Positions 51,349 through 60,627 of a stretch of 64,000 nt of DNA are shown piece by piece. The position numbers and the translations under genes are program-made. Origin of the DNA: Paenibacillus sp. J2TS4. GTDB lineage: Bacteria > Bacillota > Bacilli > Paenibacillales > NBRC-103111. How positions within the stretch are numbered: the first letter of the stretch is position 1; each line of letters opens with the position of its first letter. The notes under the pieces were generated by a model. That model made no database searches and was not told the DNA's origin. It was given only the letters and a program-made list of their open reading frames with translations. The DNA lies in contig NZ_BOSH01000009.1 of the NCBI RefSeq assembly GCF_018403245.1, forward strand, positions 124,001 to 188,000. The letters run 5' to 3'.

Positions 51349-52614
51349 ATGCTAAGGATCTATGGATCGCTTATGCCCTTGAGATTACTCGAAGAAATCC
51401 GCTTTTGGAAAATGCAGGAGAAAGAGCACACCGAAGTCATCCGAGCATTAGTCAGCAATCTGGAGCCGCAATATGTGAAGCTGCTCAAAGAATGGGAGCC
51501 TGTGTTTGAGAAGACGGAAATGACCGCCACTCAATGGATTGAGGCGTTGATTCGTTCCCCTGGCAGCTTGACACCCCATGCCCAAGCGCAGATTCAAAAA
51601 TTGGTCCAGGAGTCGCTGCGGCAGTCCCGGTTATTCGTGAGCCAATTGCTGCATATGCTCTATCACAGCCAGGCCATCGCCGGCAATCCGACTGCCCAAG
51701 TCGTCGTTCGCCACATTATTCGCGAATCGGAGTACTTCCTCGGTGTGCTGGATGCCTATATGAGCGAACGCTTGCCGGTTCAGCCTCCTATAGTTCAGTT
51801 CCCTCCTACCGCGGCATTCCAGGGCTACCAGGCAGGAATGGCCTTCACAGACCCTACACCCCCTTCCCCTGCCAGCCAGAATCGGTCTGAAGAAGATAAA
51901 GTTCAATTACATTGGGTAAGAGAGGCAGACCCCTCTTTGACAGCGGCGGGTGAAGGAAGCTGGTCACAGATGATCCCCGACCTGAAGCCGGTTCCAATCG
52001 GGGGGCACGTGCTTCCTCCGCTTCCCTACAGCTACGATGCCCTAGAACCCCATATCGATGCCGAAACGATGAAGCTCCACCATGATATCCATCACAAAAG
52101 CTACGTGGATGGCCTGAACACGGCTGAGAAAAATATGGCTAAAGCTAGACAAACCGGCGATTTTTCACTGATCAAGCATTGGGAGAGAGAGGCGGCTTTT
52201 AACGGAGCCGGGCACTATTTGCATACGATCTTCTGGAACGTTATGACTCCTAAAGGAGGCGGCAAACCTACCGGACCCATCGCTCAACAGATCAACAAAG
52301 ACTTCGGAAGTTTCGCTAACTTCAAAAAGCATTTTTCAGAAGCAGCCGGGAAAGTCGAGGGCGGGGGCTGGGCTATCCTCGTCTGGAGTCCAAGAAGCCA
52401 TCGTCTCGAAATTCTGCAGGCCGAGAAGCACCAGAACCTTTCCCAATGGGATATAGTTCCCCTTCTCGTATTGGATGTCTGGGAGCACGCCTATTATTTG
52501 AAATATAAAACCGAACGGCCCAAATATGTCGACGCCTGGTGGAATGTCGTCAACTGGAACCATGTGAACGAGCGATTCGAGCAGGCCCGGAAGCTGCGTT
52601 GGCATCCATACTAA
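51349..52614 (+). CDS. sodF: SodF-type superoxide dismutase with an N-terminal DUF2935 domain
   Basis: A 421-residue two-part protein. Residues about 1-140 form a helical DUF2935-type domain (EEIRFWKMQEKEHTEVIRALV). After a Pro/Ser-rich linker (about 145-215), the Fe/Mn superoxide dismutase domain runs from LPPLPYSYDALEPHID to the C-terminus. Metal ligands are seen in MKLHHDIHHKSY, GAGHYLHTIFW and LDVWEHAYYLKY. The segment has His where the family has the second-domain ligands, so activity is likely. Bacillus SodF has a similar plan. It starts at ATG 51349 after GGAGG. A second SOD gene lies at 57739. Confidence 0.85.
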   Translation: MLRIYGSLMPLRLLEEIRFWKMQEKEHTEVIRALVSNLEPQYVKLLKEWEPVFEKTEMTATQWIEALIRSPGSLTPHAQAQIQKLVQESLRQSRLFVSQLLHMLYHSQAIAGNPTAQVVVRHIIRESEYFLGVLDAYMSERLPVQPPIVQFPPTAAFQGYQAGMAFTDPTPPSPASQNRSEEDKVQLHWVREADPSLTAAGEGSWSQMIPDLKPVPIGGHVLPPLPYSYDALEPHIDAETMKLHHDIHHKSYVDGLNTAEKNMAKARQTGDFSLIKHWEREAAFNGAGHYLHTIFWNVMTPKGGGKPTGPIAQQINKDFGSFANFKKHFSEAAGKVEGGGWAILVWSPRSHRLEILQAEKHQNLSQWDIVPLLVLDVWEHAYYLKYKTERPKYVDAWWNVVNWNHVNERFEQARKLRWHPY

Positions 52615-52700
52615 TTGCCAGTCCAATAATATAGGTGTCACTGAAGAATGCTGTTTAATAGGTCATGGAGTGGAGGAAGAAAGGTGTCTCCTATAATCAA

Positions 52701-52731
52701 CAAGGCGCCTACCGCAGAGGGAGGCGCCTTG
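52701..52731. terminator. Terminator hairpin between sodF and folE
   Basis: CAAGGCGCCT (52701-52710) and AGGCGCCTTG (52722-52731), a 10-bp GC-rich stem with an 11-nt loop between convergent genes. Confidence 0.75.
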
Positions 52732-52757
52732 CCATTAGCGAGCGTATGGACGTCCGC

Positions 52758-53351
52758 TTAATATTGTTTTAACAAAGATAGAAATTCTGCCCGCAGAGCG
52801 GAATCCGTCTGGAAGACTCCTCTGATTCCCGAGGTGACCGTCTTGCTTTCCGGCTTCTTGACCCCACGGGAGCACATGCACAAGTGCTGTCCTTCCACGA
52901 CGACCATCGTTCCATGAGGCTCCAGCACTTCTTCAATAATGTCTGCAATATCGGCCGTAATTCTTTCTTGCAGCTGCAGCCTTCTCGATACCGCATCCAC
53001 CAGCCTGGCCAGCTTGCTTAGTCCAGCTACCTTGCCGCTTGGAATATAGCCGATATGGACTTTGCCAAAAAAAGGAGCCATATGGTGCTCACAAGTACTG
53101 TAATACACGATATCTTTCACGATAACCAATTCTTCGTGCTTCTCATCGAACGTGACGTCTAGAATATCGCGCAGGTTGGCATGATATCCGGAGAAAATCT
53201 CCTCATACATTCGGGTCACTCGGTCGGGGGTTTCCAGCAGGCCTTCCCGGCGGGGGTCTTCCCCGATCAGACGAAGTATTTCACGGACGTGGCCTTCGAT
53301 TTCTTCTCGGTTATCAACGACTGTCTCGTTCCTGTATTCCTGAAAAGCCAT
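52758..53351 (-). CDS. folE: GTP cyclohydrolase I
   Basis: Converts GTP to dihydroneopterin triphosphate, the first step of folate and queuosine-precursor synthesis; 197 residues. Motifs: LLETPDRVTRMYEEIF, the zinc cysteine in YSTCEHHMAPFFGKVHIGYIP, and GQHLCMCSRGVKKP carrying the second zinc Cys, ending RAEFLSLL. ATG 53351 is chosen with GGAGG 8 nt upstream; ATG 53366 includes that site. A queG gene lies 1 kb downstream of it in the same transcription direction order, both linked to queuosine or folate metabolism. Confidence 0.95.
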   Translation of the reverse strand: MAFQEYRNETVVDNREEIEGHVREILRLIGEDPRREGLLETPDRVTRMYEEIFSGYHANLRDILDVTFDEKHEELVIVKDIVYYSTCEHHMAPFFGKVHIGYIPSGKVAGLSKLARLVDAVSRRLQLQERITADIADIIEEVLEPHGTMVVVEGQHLCMCSRGVKKPESKTVTSGIRGVFQTDSALRAEFLSLLKQY

Positions 53352-53453
53352 TTGCATATCCTCCATTTACCCGACCACAAGATTATCGTAAGCTGGATCA
53401 TAGGTTGAATCGTAAGCTGAAGCTATTCACGTTCTTTTGGTCGATTTCTCGGT

Positions 53454-53660
53454 TTATTTAAACTTCTGTTTTTTCATCATCTGCTGTACTTTATTCATCT
53501 GCTGCTTGTTCATGTTGTAGCCCATCTGCTTAGCCATCTTTTGCAGCATTTCCGGGTTGCTTTGCATTTTCTCAATCTGCTTTCGCAAATAAAAGACCCC
53601 GGCAAAGAACCCGATCGCAATTCCGGCGATAAGGGTCAAAATCGGAATAACATAATTCAT
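53454..53660 (-). CDS. yneF: YneF-family protein (UPF0154)
   Basis: A 68-residue membrane protein: a single N-terminal membrane helix (IPILTLIAGIAIGFFAGVFYL) followed by a basic cytoplasmic helix rich in Lys, Gln and Met (KMQSNPEMLQKMAKQMGYNM). This matches the UPF0154/YneF family, of unknown function and universal in Bacilli. AGAGGTG precedes ATG 53660. It stands between ogt and folE on the same strand. Confidence 0.92.
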   Translation of the reverse strand: MNYVIPILTLIAGIAIGFFAGVFYLRKQIEKMQSNPEMLQKMAKQMGYNMNKQQMNKVQQMMKKQKFK

Positions 53661-53741
53661 GATGTGACACCTCTGACTTATAGTTTCTTTTTTGTCCTAA
53701 CCTGATTAATGATAGCACGTCCGGACCTCTGTGACAAACGA

Positions 53742-54254
53742 TTATCCTCTCCAGCCTTCCAATTCCAGAAGAAACCTCTTGGTAGGCAAACCTCCGCCAT
53801 AACCAACCAGTTCTCCATTAGCCCCAATCACTCGGTGACAAGGAACAACGATCGGTAACGGATTGTTATGATTCGCTCCCCCAACCGCCCTGACCGCCTT
53901 GGGAGAGCCGATTGCCTGACTGATTTGCAGGTAGGAGCGGCTTTCCCCGAATGGGATTTGTCGCAAAGCATTCCACACCCGCTGCTGGAACGAAGTTCCC
54001 CGCATATCCAATGGCAGAGTGAAGGCCATTCGACTGCCTGCAAAATATTGCTCTAATTGATTTACAGCCTCTCGCAGGACAAGCTTGTCGGGAAAGACCG
54101 TATCTGCATAAAGCTTAGATTTGCACCATTTATGCAAAGATTCCTTCACCTCGGCATATGAGCCAAAATCAATTCTGCACAGCCCTTGCTCTGATGCACA
54201 TAGCACCAAGGGCCCGATCGGAGATTCCATTTCATCATAGAAGGCCTGTGGCAT
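53742..54254 (-). CDS. ogt: Methylated-DNA--protein-cysteine methyltransferase
   Basis: Repairs O6-methylguanine by transferring the methyl group irreversibly to Cys139 in VVPCHRVI. The 170-residue protein has an N-terminal ribonuclease-H-like domain and the C-terminal winged-helix DNA-binding domain (TSFQQRVWNALRQIPFGES, then VGGANHNNPLPIVVPCHRV). GAAAGGAGA precedes ATG 54254. It lies 16 bp downstream of queG and is probably co-transcribed. Confidence 0.93.
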   Translation of the reverse strand: MPQAFYDEMESPIGPLVLCASEQGLCRIDFGSYAEVKESLHKWCKSKLYADTVFPDKLVLREAVNQLEQYFAGSRMAFTLPLDMRGTSFQQRVWNALRQIPFGESRSYLQISQAIGSPKAVRAVGGANHNNPLPIVVPCHRVIGANGELVGYGGGLPTKRFLLELEGWRG

Positions 54255-54270
54255 CGGCGTTCTCTCCTTT

Positions 54271-55443
54271 CTATGTTGAATTGTCCGCTTTTTTCTCCAA
54301 CGCTTTTTTCAGTTCCTGAACAACCGGCAGTTCCGCTTCCTTATCCAGAGCTTGACGCAAAGCCTCTTCCGCTTCCCGCCCCGGGATTCTCCCAAGCGAC
54401 CAGGCCGCAGTGGCCCGGATTTCCGGACGCGGATCATCCCGCAGCAGTCCTGTCAATAAAGGAACGGCCGTCTGGTCCTTGAAATGCCCCAGCGCGATGA
54501 CGGCATTCCTTTGAATGGGCTTTTTTCCTCTCCACGAAGCCGCGCTCTGGCCATACTTCTCCTTGAATTCCCTATTGCTCATCGTCAACAGAGGCTTCAG
54601 TAATGGCTTCACAAGCTCCGGGTCCGGCTGCAATTCGGGCTGATGAGTCCAATTCAGTCCTTTATTTTTGGGACAGACGATCTGGCACGTATCGCATCCG
54701 TATAGCCGGTTTCCGATTTTCTCCTTGAACTCGTCCTCGACATATCCTTTCGTTTGGGTAATGAAGGAGATGCAGCGACTGGAACTCAATTGACCGGGGC
54801 CGACCAGCGCCCCGGTAGGGCAGGTATCGATACATAGGGTGCAGTCTCCGCAATCTTCCGTAATGGGAGTATCCGGTGGAAAAGGAAGATTAGTGACCAT
54901 CTCCCCCAAATATACCCATGACCCCCATTCGGGTGTAATGATCGCGCAATTTTTACCGCTCCAGCCGATTCCCGCACGCTGCGACACGGCCCGATCCACG
55001 AGAGCCCCCGTATCGACCATGCTCATCATCCGCGCACCTTCCACCCGCTCGTCAATGAAGGCTTCCAATCTCGCCAATCGCTCTCTCAGAACATGATGAT
55101 AATCCGTCCCCCAAGCGGATCGGGAGATCATTCCGCGATACGCACCCGGCTCTGATCTCGGCGGATCCTTTAGTTTGGAAGGATAAGCGATCGCTATAGC
55201 GATAATGGAGTGCGGCTCGTCCAAGCTCTGGTCCGGGTAGACCCTCTTATCGATATCCGGCTCTTCAAATCCGGACTCATATCCTTTTTTGCGGTGCTCC
55301 AGCAAAATCTGTTTCAGCTCCAGGAACGGGTCCGCTGTTGTAAAGCCAATTTTGTCGATCCCGAGGGAAGGAGCCGCTCTTACGATTTCCTCCTTCAGCC
55401 TGCGCCAATCCTCTCTCCCCGCTTCTTCTATTCGGAGCTTCAT
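54271..55443 (-). CDS. queG: Epoxyqueuosine reductase
   Basis: Reduces epoxyqueuosine to queuosine in tRNA with cobalamin and two 4Fe-4S clusters. The 390-residue enzyme shows ARAISIAIAYPSK-like N-terminal contacts, then CGDCTLCIDTCPTGAL (first cluster, with CISF) and GCDTCQIVCPKNKG (second). After about residue 300 a HEAT-like repeat region follows (AVIALGHFKDQTAVPLLTGLL, then EIRATAAWSLGRI), typical of longer QueG proteins. AGAGGTG precedes ATG 55443. It is the first gene of a queG-ogt pair. Confidence 0.93.
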   Translation of the reverse strand: MKLRIEEAGREDWRRLKEEIVRAAPSLGIDKIGFTTADPFLELKQILLEHRKKGYESGFEEPDIDKRVYPDQSLDEPHSIIAIAIAYPSKLKDPPRSEPGAYRGMISRSAWGTDYHHVLRERLARLEAFIDERVEGARMMSMVDTGALVDRAVSQRAGIGWSGKNCAIITPEWGSWVYLGEMVTNLPFPPDTPITEDCGDCTLCIDTCPTGALVGPGQLSSSRCISFITQTKGYVEDEFKEKIGNRLYGCDTCQIVCPKNKGLNWTHQPELQPDPELVKPLLKPLLTMSNREFKEKYGQSAASWRGKKPIQRNAVIALGHFKDQTAVPLLTGLLRDDPRPEIRATAAWSLGRIPGREAEEALRQALDKEAELPVVQELKKALEKKADNST

Positions 55444-55477
55444 TCCTGCATCACCTCTTTAGCTTAAGTGCCCCGCC

Positions 55478-56071
55478 TCATACTCCGCCGAACTTATTAA
55501 GCGGCCAGATGATCCATTCGGCTCTTCCGACGATGGATGATTTCGCTATCTCCCCAAAGATCCGGCTGTCCCGGCTGGCATTCCGCTTGCGATTATCCCC
55601 TAACACGAACACGTGATTATCTTCCACCGTATAAGGTCCGAAATCCCCATCCTCTATAGCGGTTTTTGTATATTTCTCTTCCACTGGCTGTCCGTTAACA
55701 TAAAGCTCTCCCGCTCGAATTTCTACCTGATCCCCAGCGACCGCCACTACCCGCTTAACAAGATATTCGGTTCGTCCGTTTTGGGGATCCGGATCTTTAA
55801 ATATGACTACATCCCCGATCTGCGGCGCTTGAAATCGGTACAGAATCCGGTTAACAAGCAGCCTTTCCCCGTTCTCCAGAGTCGGTTCCATGGAGTAGCC
55901 ATCCACCATCGATTGGGAAAAAATAAACTGATTAACAATAACGACCACCAATAACGCAAAGGAGATGGATTTAACCCAGTCCCACAATTCCGCCGTAAAG
56001 CTGCCGTTGGTTAGACCTTCCGCCTTCTTGTTGCCGGCAGCGCTTCTTTTTTCTTCGAGGGCTTGGTTCAT
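55478..56071 (-). CDS. Type I signal peptidase
   Basis: Cleaves signal peptides at the outer face of the membrane. The 197-residue SipS-like enzyme has one N-terminal membrane helix (ISFALLVVVIVNQFIF, about 36-51), the nucleophile Ser60 in GYSMEPTL, the general base Lys106 in YLVKRVVAVAG and the conserved GDNR-N-SRDSR box (VLGDNRKRNASRDSR). GGAGG precedes ATG 56071, which overlaps the stop of the DUF402 gene by 4 bp. It is of the ordinary Gram-positive type. Confidence 0.95.
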   Translation of the reverse strand: MNQALEEKRSAAGNKKAEGLTNGSFTAELWDWVKSISFALLVVVIVNQFIFSQSMVDGYSMEPTLENGERLLVNRILYRFQAPQIGDVVIFKDPDPQNGRTEYLVKRVVAVAGDQVEIRAGELYVNGQPVEEKYTKTAIEDGDFGPYTVEDNHVFVLGDNRKRNASRDSRIFGEIAKSSIVGRAEWIIWPLNKFGGV

Positions 56072-56622
56072 GAATGTTCCTCCGATTTTCTCTCTTTCCA
56101 CATTTGATAACAATAGAGAGCCAAATCCGCTTGAAAAGGCGGCCTGCGTTCTGAGATGCAGTCCATGAGTTGTCGCAGCCCTTGATCTACATTATATTGC
56201 ACGCTAAGCGGATAACGATACCTCAGCTTATTCCGTTCATACTCCTCTTCATCCTCCACCCGGATAGTTCCGTTTTCAGCGACGACGACATCCAGATCGT
56301 AATCGATATAAGTGAGATGCCTGCCGGAGCCTTGTGGCGGAGAAGCTAAGTTGCAATAATAGCTTACACCAGATGCTCCGATCAATGCGATTATATTATA
56401 CCATCGGTCCGGCCAGAAAAATGCAACACCTGGAATCGACGTGAACCACCGACTTCCGTCCGATTCAATCACCTTCGTACGATCGTTGATCAGCACAAGG
56501 GTTTGCTCTCCCATTCCATCGGGGGGCAAGCATGAGTTCGGAAGAAGCCAGTTTGTTGTCCATTTCCGATGCAGCCGGCCGTCATGTTTGATACTGCGAA
56601 TAACATATTGGGATTTATTCAT
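56068..56622 (-). CDS. DUF402-domain protein (nucleotide phosphatase-like)
   Basis: A 184-residue protein with a DUF402 core: WYNIIALIGASGVSYYCNLASP, DYDLDVVV with acidic residues, and LRYRYPLSV near 145. Family members include nucleoside di- and triphosphatases (Ntdp type) and ribonuclease FAU-1; substrate cannot be chosen here. Length is about that of YgaC-like proteins. It overlaps the signal peptidase start by 4 bp and is therefore co-translated. An AAGGGCCGGGG site lies before ATG 56622. Confidence 0.83.
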   Translation of the reverse strand: MNKSQYVIRSIKHDGRLHRKWTTNWLLPNSCLPPDGMGEQTLVLINDRTKVIESDGSRWFTSIPGVAFFWPDRWYNIIALIGASGVSYYCNLASPPQGSGRHLTYIDYDLDVVVAENGTIRVEDEEEYERNKLRYRYPLSVQYNVDQGLRQLMDCISERRPPFQADLALYCYQMWKERKSEEHS

Positions 56623-56864
56623 AAGCCCCGGCCCTTCTATAAGCTTTGGGTATGAAATAGGGGGTGTTCTTTATGCCAGCCCAAATATCTTTGGGATACG
56701 CTGCACAAATTTACTTTCACTTTAACATACTATGATCTCTTGCGCTTACGTAATCTGAATGATTTTTATGGAATAATAAAGAAGCATATCTTCCGGCCAA
56801 TATGGCTCCAAAAGATATGCCTCATACAAGAATCCTTCCACCCTGTTTAATAATGACAGGAGTA

Positions 56865-57287
56865 CTAACCGTTAACGATCCGCAGCGGCTTGAGCGGCTT
56901 AAGAAAATCGCTCGCGCTGTATCCGAGTGCTTTATACAAAGGAAGCACTGGCTCGTTGTGCGCATCCAACGAAACAACAATACGGCTAACCTTACGATAA
57001 ATAAACCGTTCTTTCAGCCCATTAATCAGAGCCTTGCCTACCCCTTTGCCCCGATGATCGGGATGGACGGCAATTCGGTAATAATATCCCTTGTTATCGT
57101 CTATTGTTCCGATGATGAGTCCAACAATCTCTTCCTCAACCGAAGCAACTAGAACCAACTTGCTATCCAAAGACAACTGTCGGCTAAACGCTTGCCTTGT
57201 CTCTTCACAGCATTCCTCAGACAAAACTTCTTGTAAAAGTTGGGTTACCGGATAATAATCCGATAAATGAAAGGAACGTACGATCAT
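56865..57287 (-). CDS. GNAT-family N-acetyltransferase
   Basis: A 140-residue acetyltransferase. The acetyl-CoA-binding loop is HPDHRGKGVGKALI (about 77-90), with preceding strands VGLIIGTI and RIAVHPD, and the C-terminal ALGYSASDF strand. Bacillus YlbP is of similar size and plan, but the resemblance is not specific enough to name it. GGGGAGA precedes ATG 57287. It is a single gene on minus. The acceptor is unknown. Confidence 0.85.
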   Translation of the reverse strand: MIVRSFHLSDYYPVTQLLQEVLSEECCEETRQAFSRQLSLDSKLVLVASVEEEIVGLIIGTIDDNKGYYYRIAVHPDHRGKGVGKALINGLKERFIYRKVSRIVVSLDAHNEPVLPLYKALGYSASDFLKPLKPLRIVNG

Positions 57288-57738
57288 GACTGTCTCCCCC
57301 GCAGCATGGATTAGTAGTCTGTTACCGGACTCTTGTTAAAGCTTGTAATACTATTTTACTACAAAAATCGTCAAAATCCTTCAAATTGTTGAAAAAAATT
57401 AATAAAAATTTCAGATTTCTCTTGAAACCGCTTTAATTTAAGCGTTTTCATTGTAGTTGTATTTTTATATATAGTAGTTGTATTTATATATATATGTACG
57501 ATAAAAATCAATTTTAAGAATAATAAAATGAATTACGTCTATCCTAAATAAATGAAGTTATAATTCATCACATTTATGTGAAGTATTCTACAGATTCATC
57601 TATCGTAATTCATCTAATTCATTCACTTTGAGCTGGCAAAATCGTTTTTATTACTTTTGATACATAAATGTTGATTTATTATATTAAATAATGGATAATA
57701 AATAAGGAGTACGAATTACATAATTAGGAGGTTATACT
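57288..57738. other. AT-rich intergenic region upstream of sodA
   Basis: These 451 bp contain no gene. Visible are the sodA promoter (57671-57699), a 21-bp direct repeat (GTAGTTGTATTTTTATAT at 57453 and 57474), the inverted repeat AAACCGCTT/AAGCGTTTT (57425-57447) and a 10-bp inverted repeat ATGAATTACG (57528-57537) with CGTAATTCAT (57604-57613). Several could be regulator sites for redox control, but no specific factor is assigned. Confidence 0.5.
57671..57699 (+). promoter_or_regulatory. sodA promoter
   Basis: TTGATT (57671-57676), 17 bp and GATAAT (57694-57699), giving a short leader of about 32 nt before the GTG start. Confidence 0.55.
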
Positions 57739-58353
57739 GTGGCACATCAATTACCTGCATTACCTTATCCGAATAACGCTCTGGAGCCGCATATCGACGA
57801 GCAGACTATGATGATTCACCATGACCGCCATCACAACACCTATGTTACCAACCTGAACGCAGCTCTGGAAAGCGCTCCTGAACTGCAAAGCAAGAGCATT
57901 GAAGACCTGATTTCCGATCTTGACAGCGTACCGGAATCGATCCGTACAGCCGTTCGCAATAATGGAGGTGGGCACGCTAACCACTCTCTGTTCTGGACTA
58001 CGATTGGCCCTAACGGCGGAGGACAGCCTAGCGGAGCTTTGGCAGATGCCATCAATAATGAGTTGGGCGGCTTTGACAAGTTCAAGGAGGATTTCGCCAA
58101 AGCGGCTACCACTCGCTTCGGAAGCGGCTGGGCTTGGCTGTCCGTTGACAAGTACGGCAAGCTGGAAGTAAGCAGCACGGCCAATCAGGACAATCCGCTG
58201 ATGGAAGGCAAAACTCCGATCCTCGGCTTGGACGTATGGGAGCATGCGTATTATTTGAAATACCAAAACAAACGCCCCGATTACATCGCTGCCTTCTGGA
58301 ACGTTGTTAATTGGGATGAAGTAGGCAAGCTTTACGAAGCGGCCAAGAAATAA
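57739..58353 (+). CDS. sodA: Superoxide dismutase (Mn/Fe)
   Basis: A 204-residue cytoplasmic superoxide dismutase of the Mn/Fe family. Metal ligands are seen at His27 (MIHHDRHHNTY), GGGHANHSLFW, and the DVWEHAYYLKY motif (Asp and His). Its size and N-terminus (MAHQLPALPYPNNALEPHID) are standard for SodA. The start is GTG 57739 after GGAGG. It is a single gene with a strong terminator and provides the main defence, with sodF as a second, modified copy 6 kb upstream. Confidence 0.95.
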   Translation: MAHQLPALPYPNNALEPHIDEQTMMIHHDRHHNTYVTNLNAALESAPELQSKSIEDLISDLDSVPESIRTAVRNNGGGHANHSLFWTTIGPNGGGQPSGALADAINNELGGFDKFKEDFAKAATTRFGSGWAWLSVDKYGKLEVSSTANQDNPLMEGKTPILGLDVWEHAYYLKYQNKRPDYIAAFWNVVNWDEVGKLYEAAKK

Positions 58354-58381
58354 TGAACCAAGATTTATTGAATTGAAATTC

Positions 58382-58416
58382 AAGCAGGCCCGGCATAATG
58401 CCGAGCCTGCTTTTAT
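58382..58416 (+). terminator. Intrinsic terminator after sodA
   Basis: AAGCAGGC...GGCATAATGCC...GCCTGCTTTTATTT: nested stems AGCAGGC/GCCTGCT and GGCAT/ATGCC followed by TTTTATTT. Confidence 0.85.
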
Positions 58417-58779
58417 TTATGCTTTTACCAGAAAATCAAAAGCCGAGTCGCTTAATCGTTCTTTTCAATCTCTGGGAAACTTAAATGATCAGGTATTTAT
58501 GGCCAGTTTCTAATGGAGGGAAAAGTCCATTTGTCACTCCAGAATGGAACAGCATTGTTCATGTGATTTTAGGACGGCAGCTATTTGAAAAACAAAATTT
58601 ATGCAAAGAAGAGAAAAATGGAGATTTTGCGAGTATCTGTTTTCTGAAAATATGGACAGCCTATGAGGCTTCGCCCATTTAAAAAAGACGAACATTTGTT
58701 TTTCCCGTTTGACACTTTAAAAGCGCAATTGCTACCCTAGTCATAATTTCCATTTTTATGGAACGGAGTGATCGTTCAA
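58417..58779. other. Intergenic region between sodA and the ABC exporter
   Basis: A 65-codon frame (58485-58682) has a weak start and no recognisable family; it has no Gly-Gly leader or Cys pattern expected of a peptide exported by the transporter downstream, so it is not called. A 19-codon frame from ATG 58758 overlaps the exporter start in another frame. Confidence 0.35.
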
Positions 58780-60627
58780 TTGCTGAATTTTCCGGAGTGG
58801 TTTATTTTTTTTGTTAAACAATTGGCTCGTTCCAAAGGAGCATTCCTGTTCATCTCTCTACTTACCGCAATAGCGGTATTATGCGGAACGGCCGCTCCTC
58901 TCCTCATTGGTCGATTGATGGACGGGATCATGCTGCGCGGCGCTGAGGGAATGGCCAGAATCTCCCTTCTGCTATTGGGAGCCTTGCTGCTGGCAGAACT
59001 GTGTATTGCCCTTCGGGCCTATATATCAGCCAAGACAATGACCCGGCTGTCCTATGAGTTAACTGAAGAAACATTGGCTTCCGTACTTCACACTTCTGCC
59101 GATTTCTTCACGCAAACCTCAAGGGGTGAACTCCTCCAGCGATGTACTCAGGATACTAGAGTGATCCAGCAGTTTGGTTTGGCTACTCTTCCCGGATTTG
59201 CACAAGAACTTTTGCTGGCCTGTGCCGCGTTAGCTGTCATCGCCCAATGGAATTGGACCCTTGCAATTGTCCTTCTGGCCTCATACGTCATTCTGTTTAT
59301 TCCGGTCCATATCTACGGCCGCAAACGGGGCCACGCCAGACAAAAACTGGTCGCTCAAGACGCACAGCTCCGCCAGAGCCTGCTGGAAAGACTGGATACG
59401 GTCAAGCAAATCAAACTATATGGAACCGAACGTAAGGAATATGAGGCTTTCGCAACGGATCAGGGCAAATGGGCAGACCTCAAGTTTCAGGAAACTATTG
59501 TGGACAGCCTTTACAGAACCTTTCCCCGCATCCCCGACTCGTTGGCTCCGGCATTGGTTTTTTTGTTTGCAGGTTGGCAGATGTTTCAGGGAGAAGCTTC
59601 CGTGGGGCAGTTAGTCACTATTCTCGCTTATATTCCGGCAATCAATGCTCCGGCACGCTCGTTTTTCGGACTGTATGTCAGTTTTGCCGATATTAAGGTG
59701 CGGATTCATGGAATAATGGAGTATTTGCGCCTGCCCGTCGAGCCAGGCAAGCAACCCGGTTTACGCAAGCTATCGGATTATCGACAGCAGCCCATTTCAT
59801 TCCATGATGTCCATGTGGCAGGGCCACGAGGCGATTTGCTGCGCAGTCTCAGCTTCACGATCCTGCCCGGTGAGCATGTCGCAATTGTCGGACCGAGTGG
59901 AGCCGGCAAAAGCACGCTGCTCCAGCTGCTGCTTCGGCTGCGAGAACCATCGGCAGGCGAAATTAGGATTGGCGGTATTTCCATTCGCGAGCTGGACGCG
60001 ACCCATCTCCGAAGCCGCGTCGGATATGTCATGCAGGAAGGCGTCTGGTTCCGGGATAGCTTATACCGAAACTTGACCTATCTCGGGGAAGCGGATCGAG
60101 AGACGTTGGATAAGTGGATGACAGCATTCGGAGCGGAGGATATCGTATCCAGACTGCCTTCCGGCTACGATTCCGAAATCGATTTCAACGGCAATCGCCT
60201 TTCCGGCGGACAACGACAGCTTATCGGTCTGGTACGCACGATGGTGAAGGAACCCGACATACTGCTGCTCGATGAGGCGACCTCCGCTCTGGATCAAACT
60301 AGCGAAGCCGCCGTGTATCAAGCATTGGAAGCCTGGGGCGGCAGCCCAACCCGGATCAATATCACCCATCGCTTGAGAGGAGCCGCCTTAGCGGATCGGA
60401 TTCTCGTGCTGGACAAGGGAGAACTGGTAGAGGAAGGCACCCATGAACAGCTCCTGCGCCGACAGGGGCTGTACGCCAGAATGTGGCGACAAGAACAGGA
60501 GACATCCCATGAGCAGGATTCGAGTGATTCGTCTGAACATAATGCGGATGCTCCGTCCGGATATGATGCAAAAGCTCGGGGGATAGGAGGCATTTCCGAT
60601 GAACGAACCGCAGCCCTCACCCGATAG
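58780..60627 (+). CDS. ABC exporter, fused membrane and ATPase domains (first subunit)
   Basis: A 615-residue half-transporter: six membrane segments (about 20-40 to 285-305) followed by an ATPase domain with GPSGAGKST, LSGGQRQLIG and ILLLDEATSALD. The C-terminal 50 residues are charged (SSDSSEHNADAP). It pairs with the next gene, which overlaps it by 29 bp, as a heterodimer of BmrC/BmrD type. The start is uncertain: TTG 58780 lies 11 nt after GGAG, while GTG 58768 sits on that site. Substrate unknown; no peptide precursor is seen upstream. Confidence 0.88.
   Translation: MLNFPEWFIFFVKQLARSKGAFLFISLLTAIAVLCGTAAPLLIGRLMDGIMLRGAEGMARISLLLLGALLLAELCIALRAYISAKTMTRLSYELTEETLASVLHTSADFFTQTSRGELLQRCTQDTRVIQQFGLATLPGFAQELLLACAALAVIAQWNWTLAIVLLASYVILFIPVHIYGRKRGHARQKLVAQDAQLRQSLLERLDTVKQIKLYGTERKEYEAFATDQGKWADLKFQETIVDSLYRTFPRIPDSLAPALVFLFAGWQMFQGEASVGQLVTILAYIPAINAPARSFFGLYVSFADIKVRIHGIMEYLRLPVEPGKQPGLRKLSDYRQQPISFHDVHVAGPRGDLLRSLSFTILPGEHVAIVGPSGAGKSTLLQLLLRLREPSAGEIRIGGISIRELDATHLRSRVGYVMQEGVWFRDSLYRNLTYLGEADRETLDKWMTAFGAEDIVSRLPSGYDSEIDFNGNRLSGGQRQLIGLVRTMVKEPDILLLDEATSALDQTSEAAVYQALEAWGGSPTRINITHRLRGAALADRILVLDKGELVEEGTHEQLLRRQGLYARMWRQEQETSHEQDSSDSSEHNADAPSGYDAKARGIGGISDERTAALTR

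Noticed and set aside
58485..58682. Possible peptide precursor for the ABC exporter
   Set aside because: No Gly-Gly leader, no cysteine pattern, weak start; no evidence it is a substrate.
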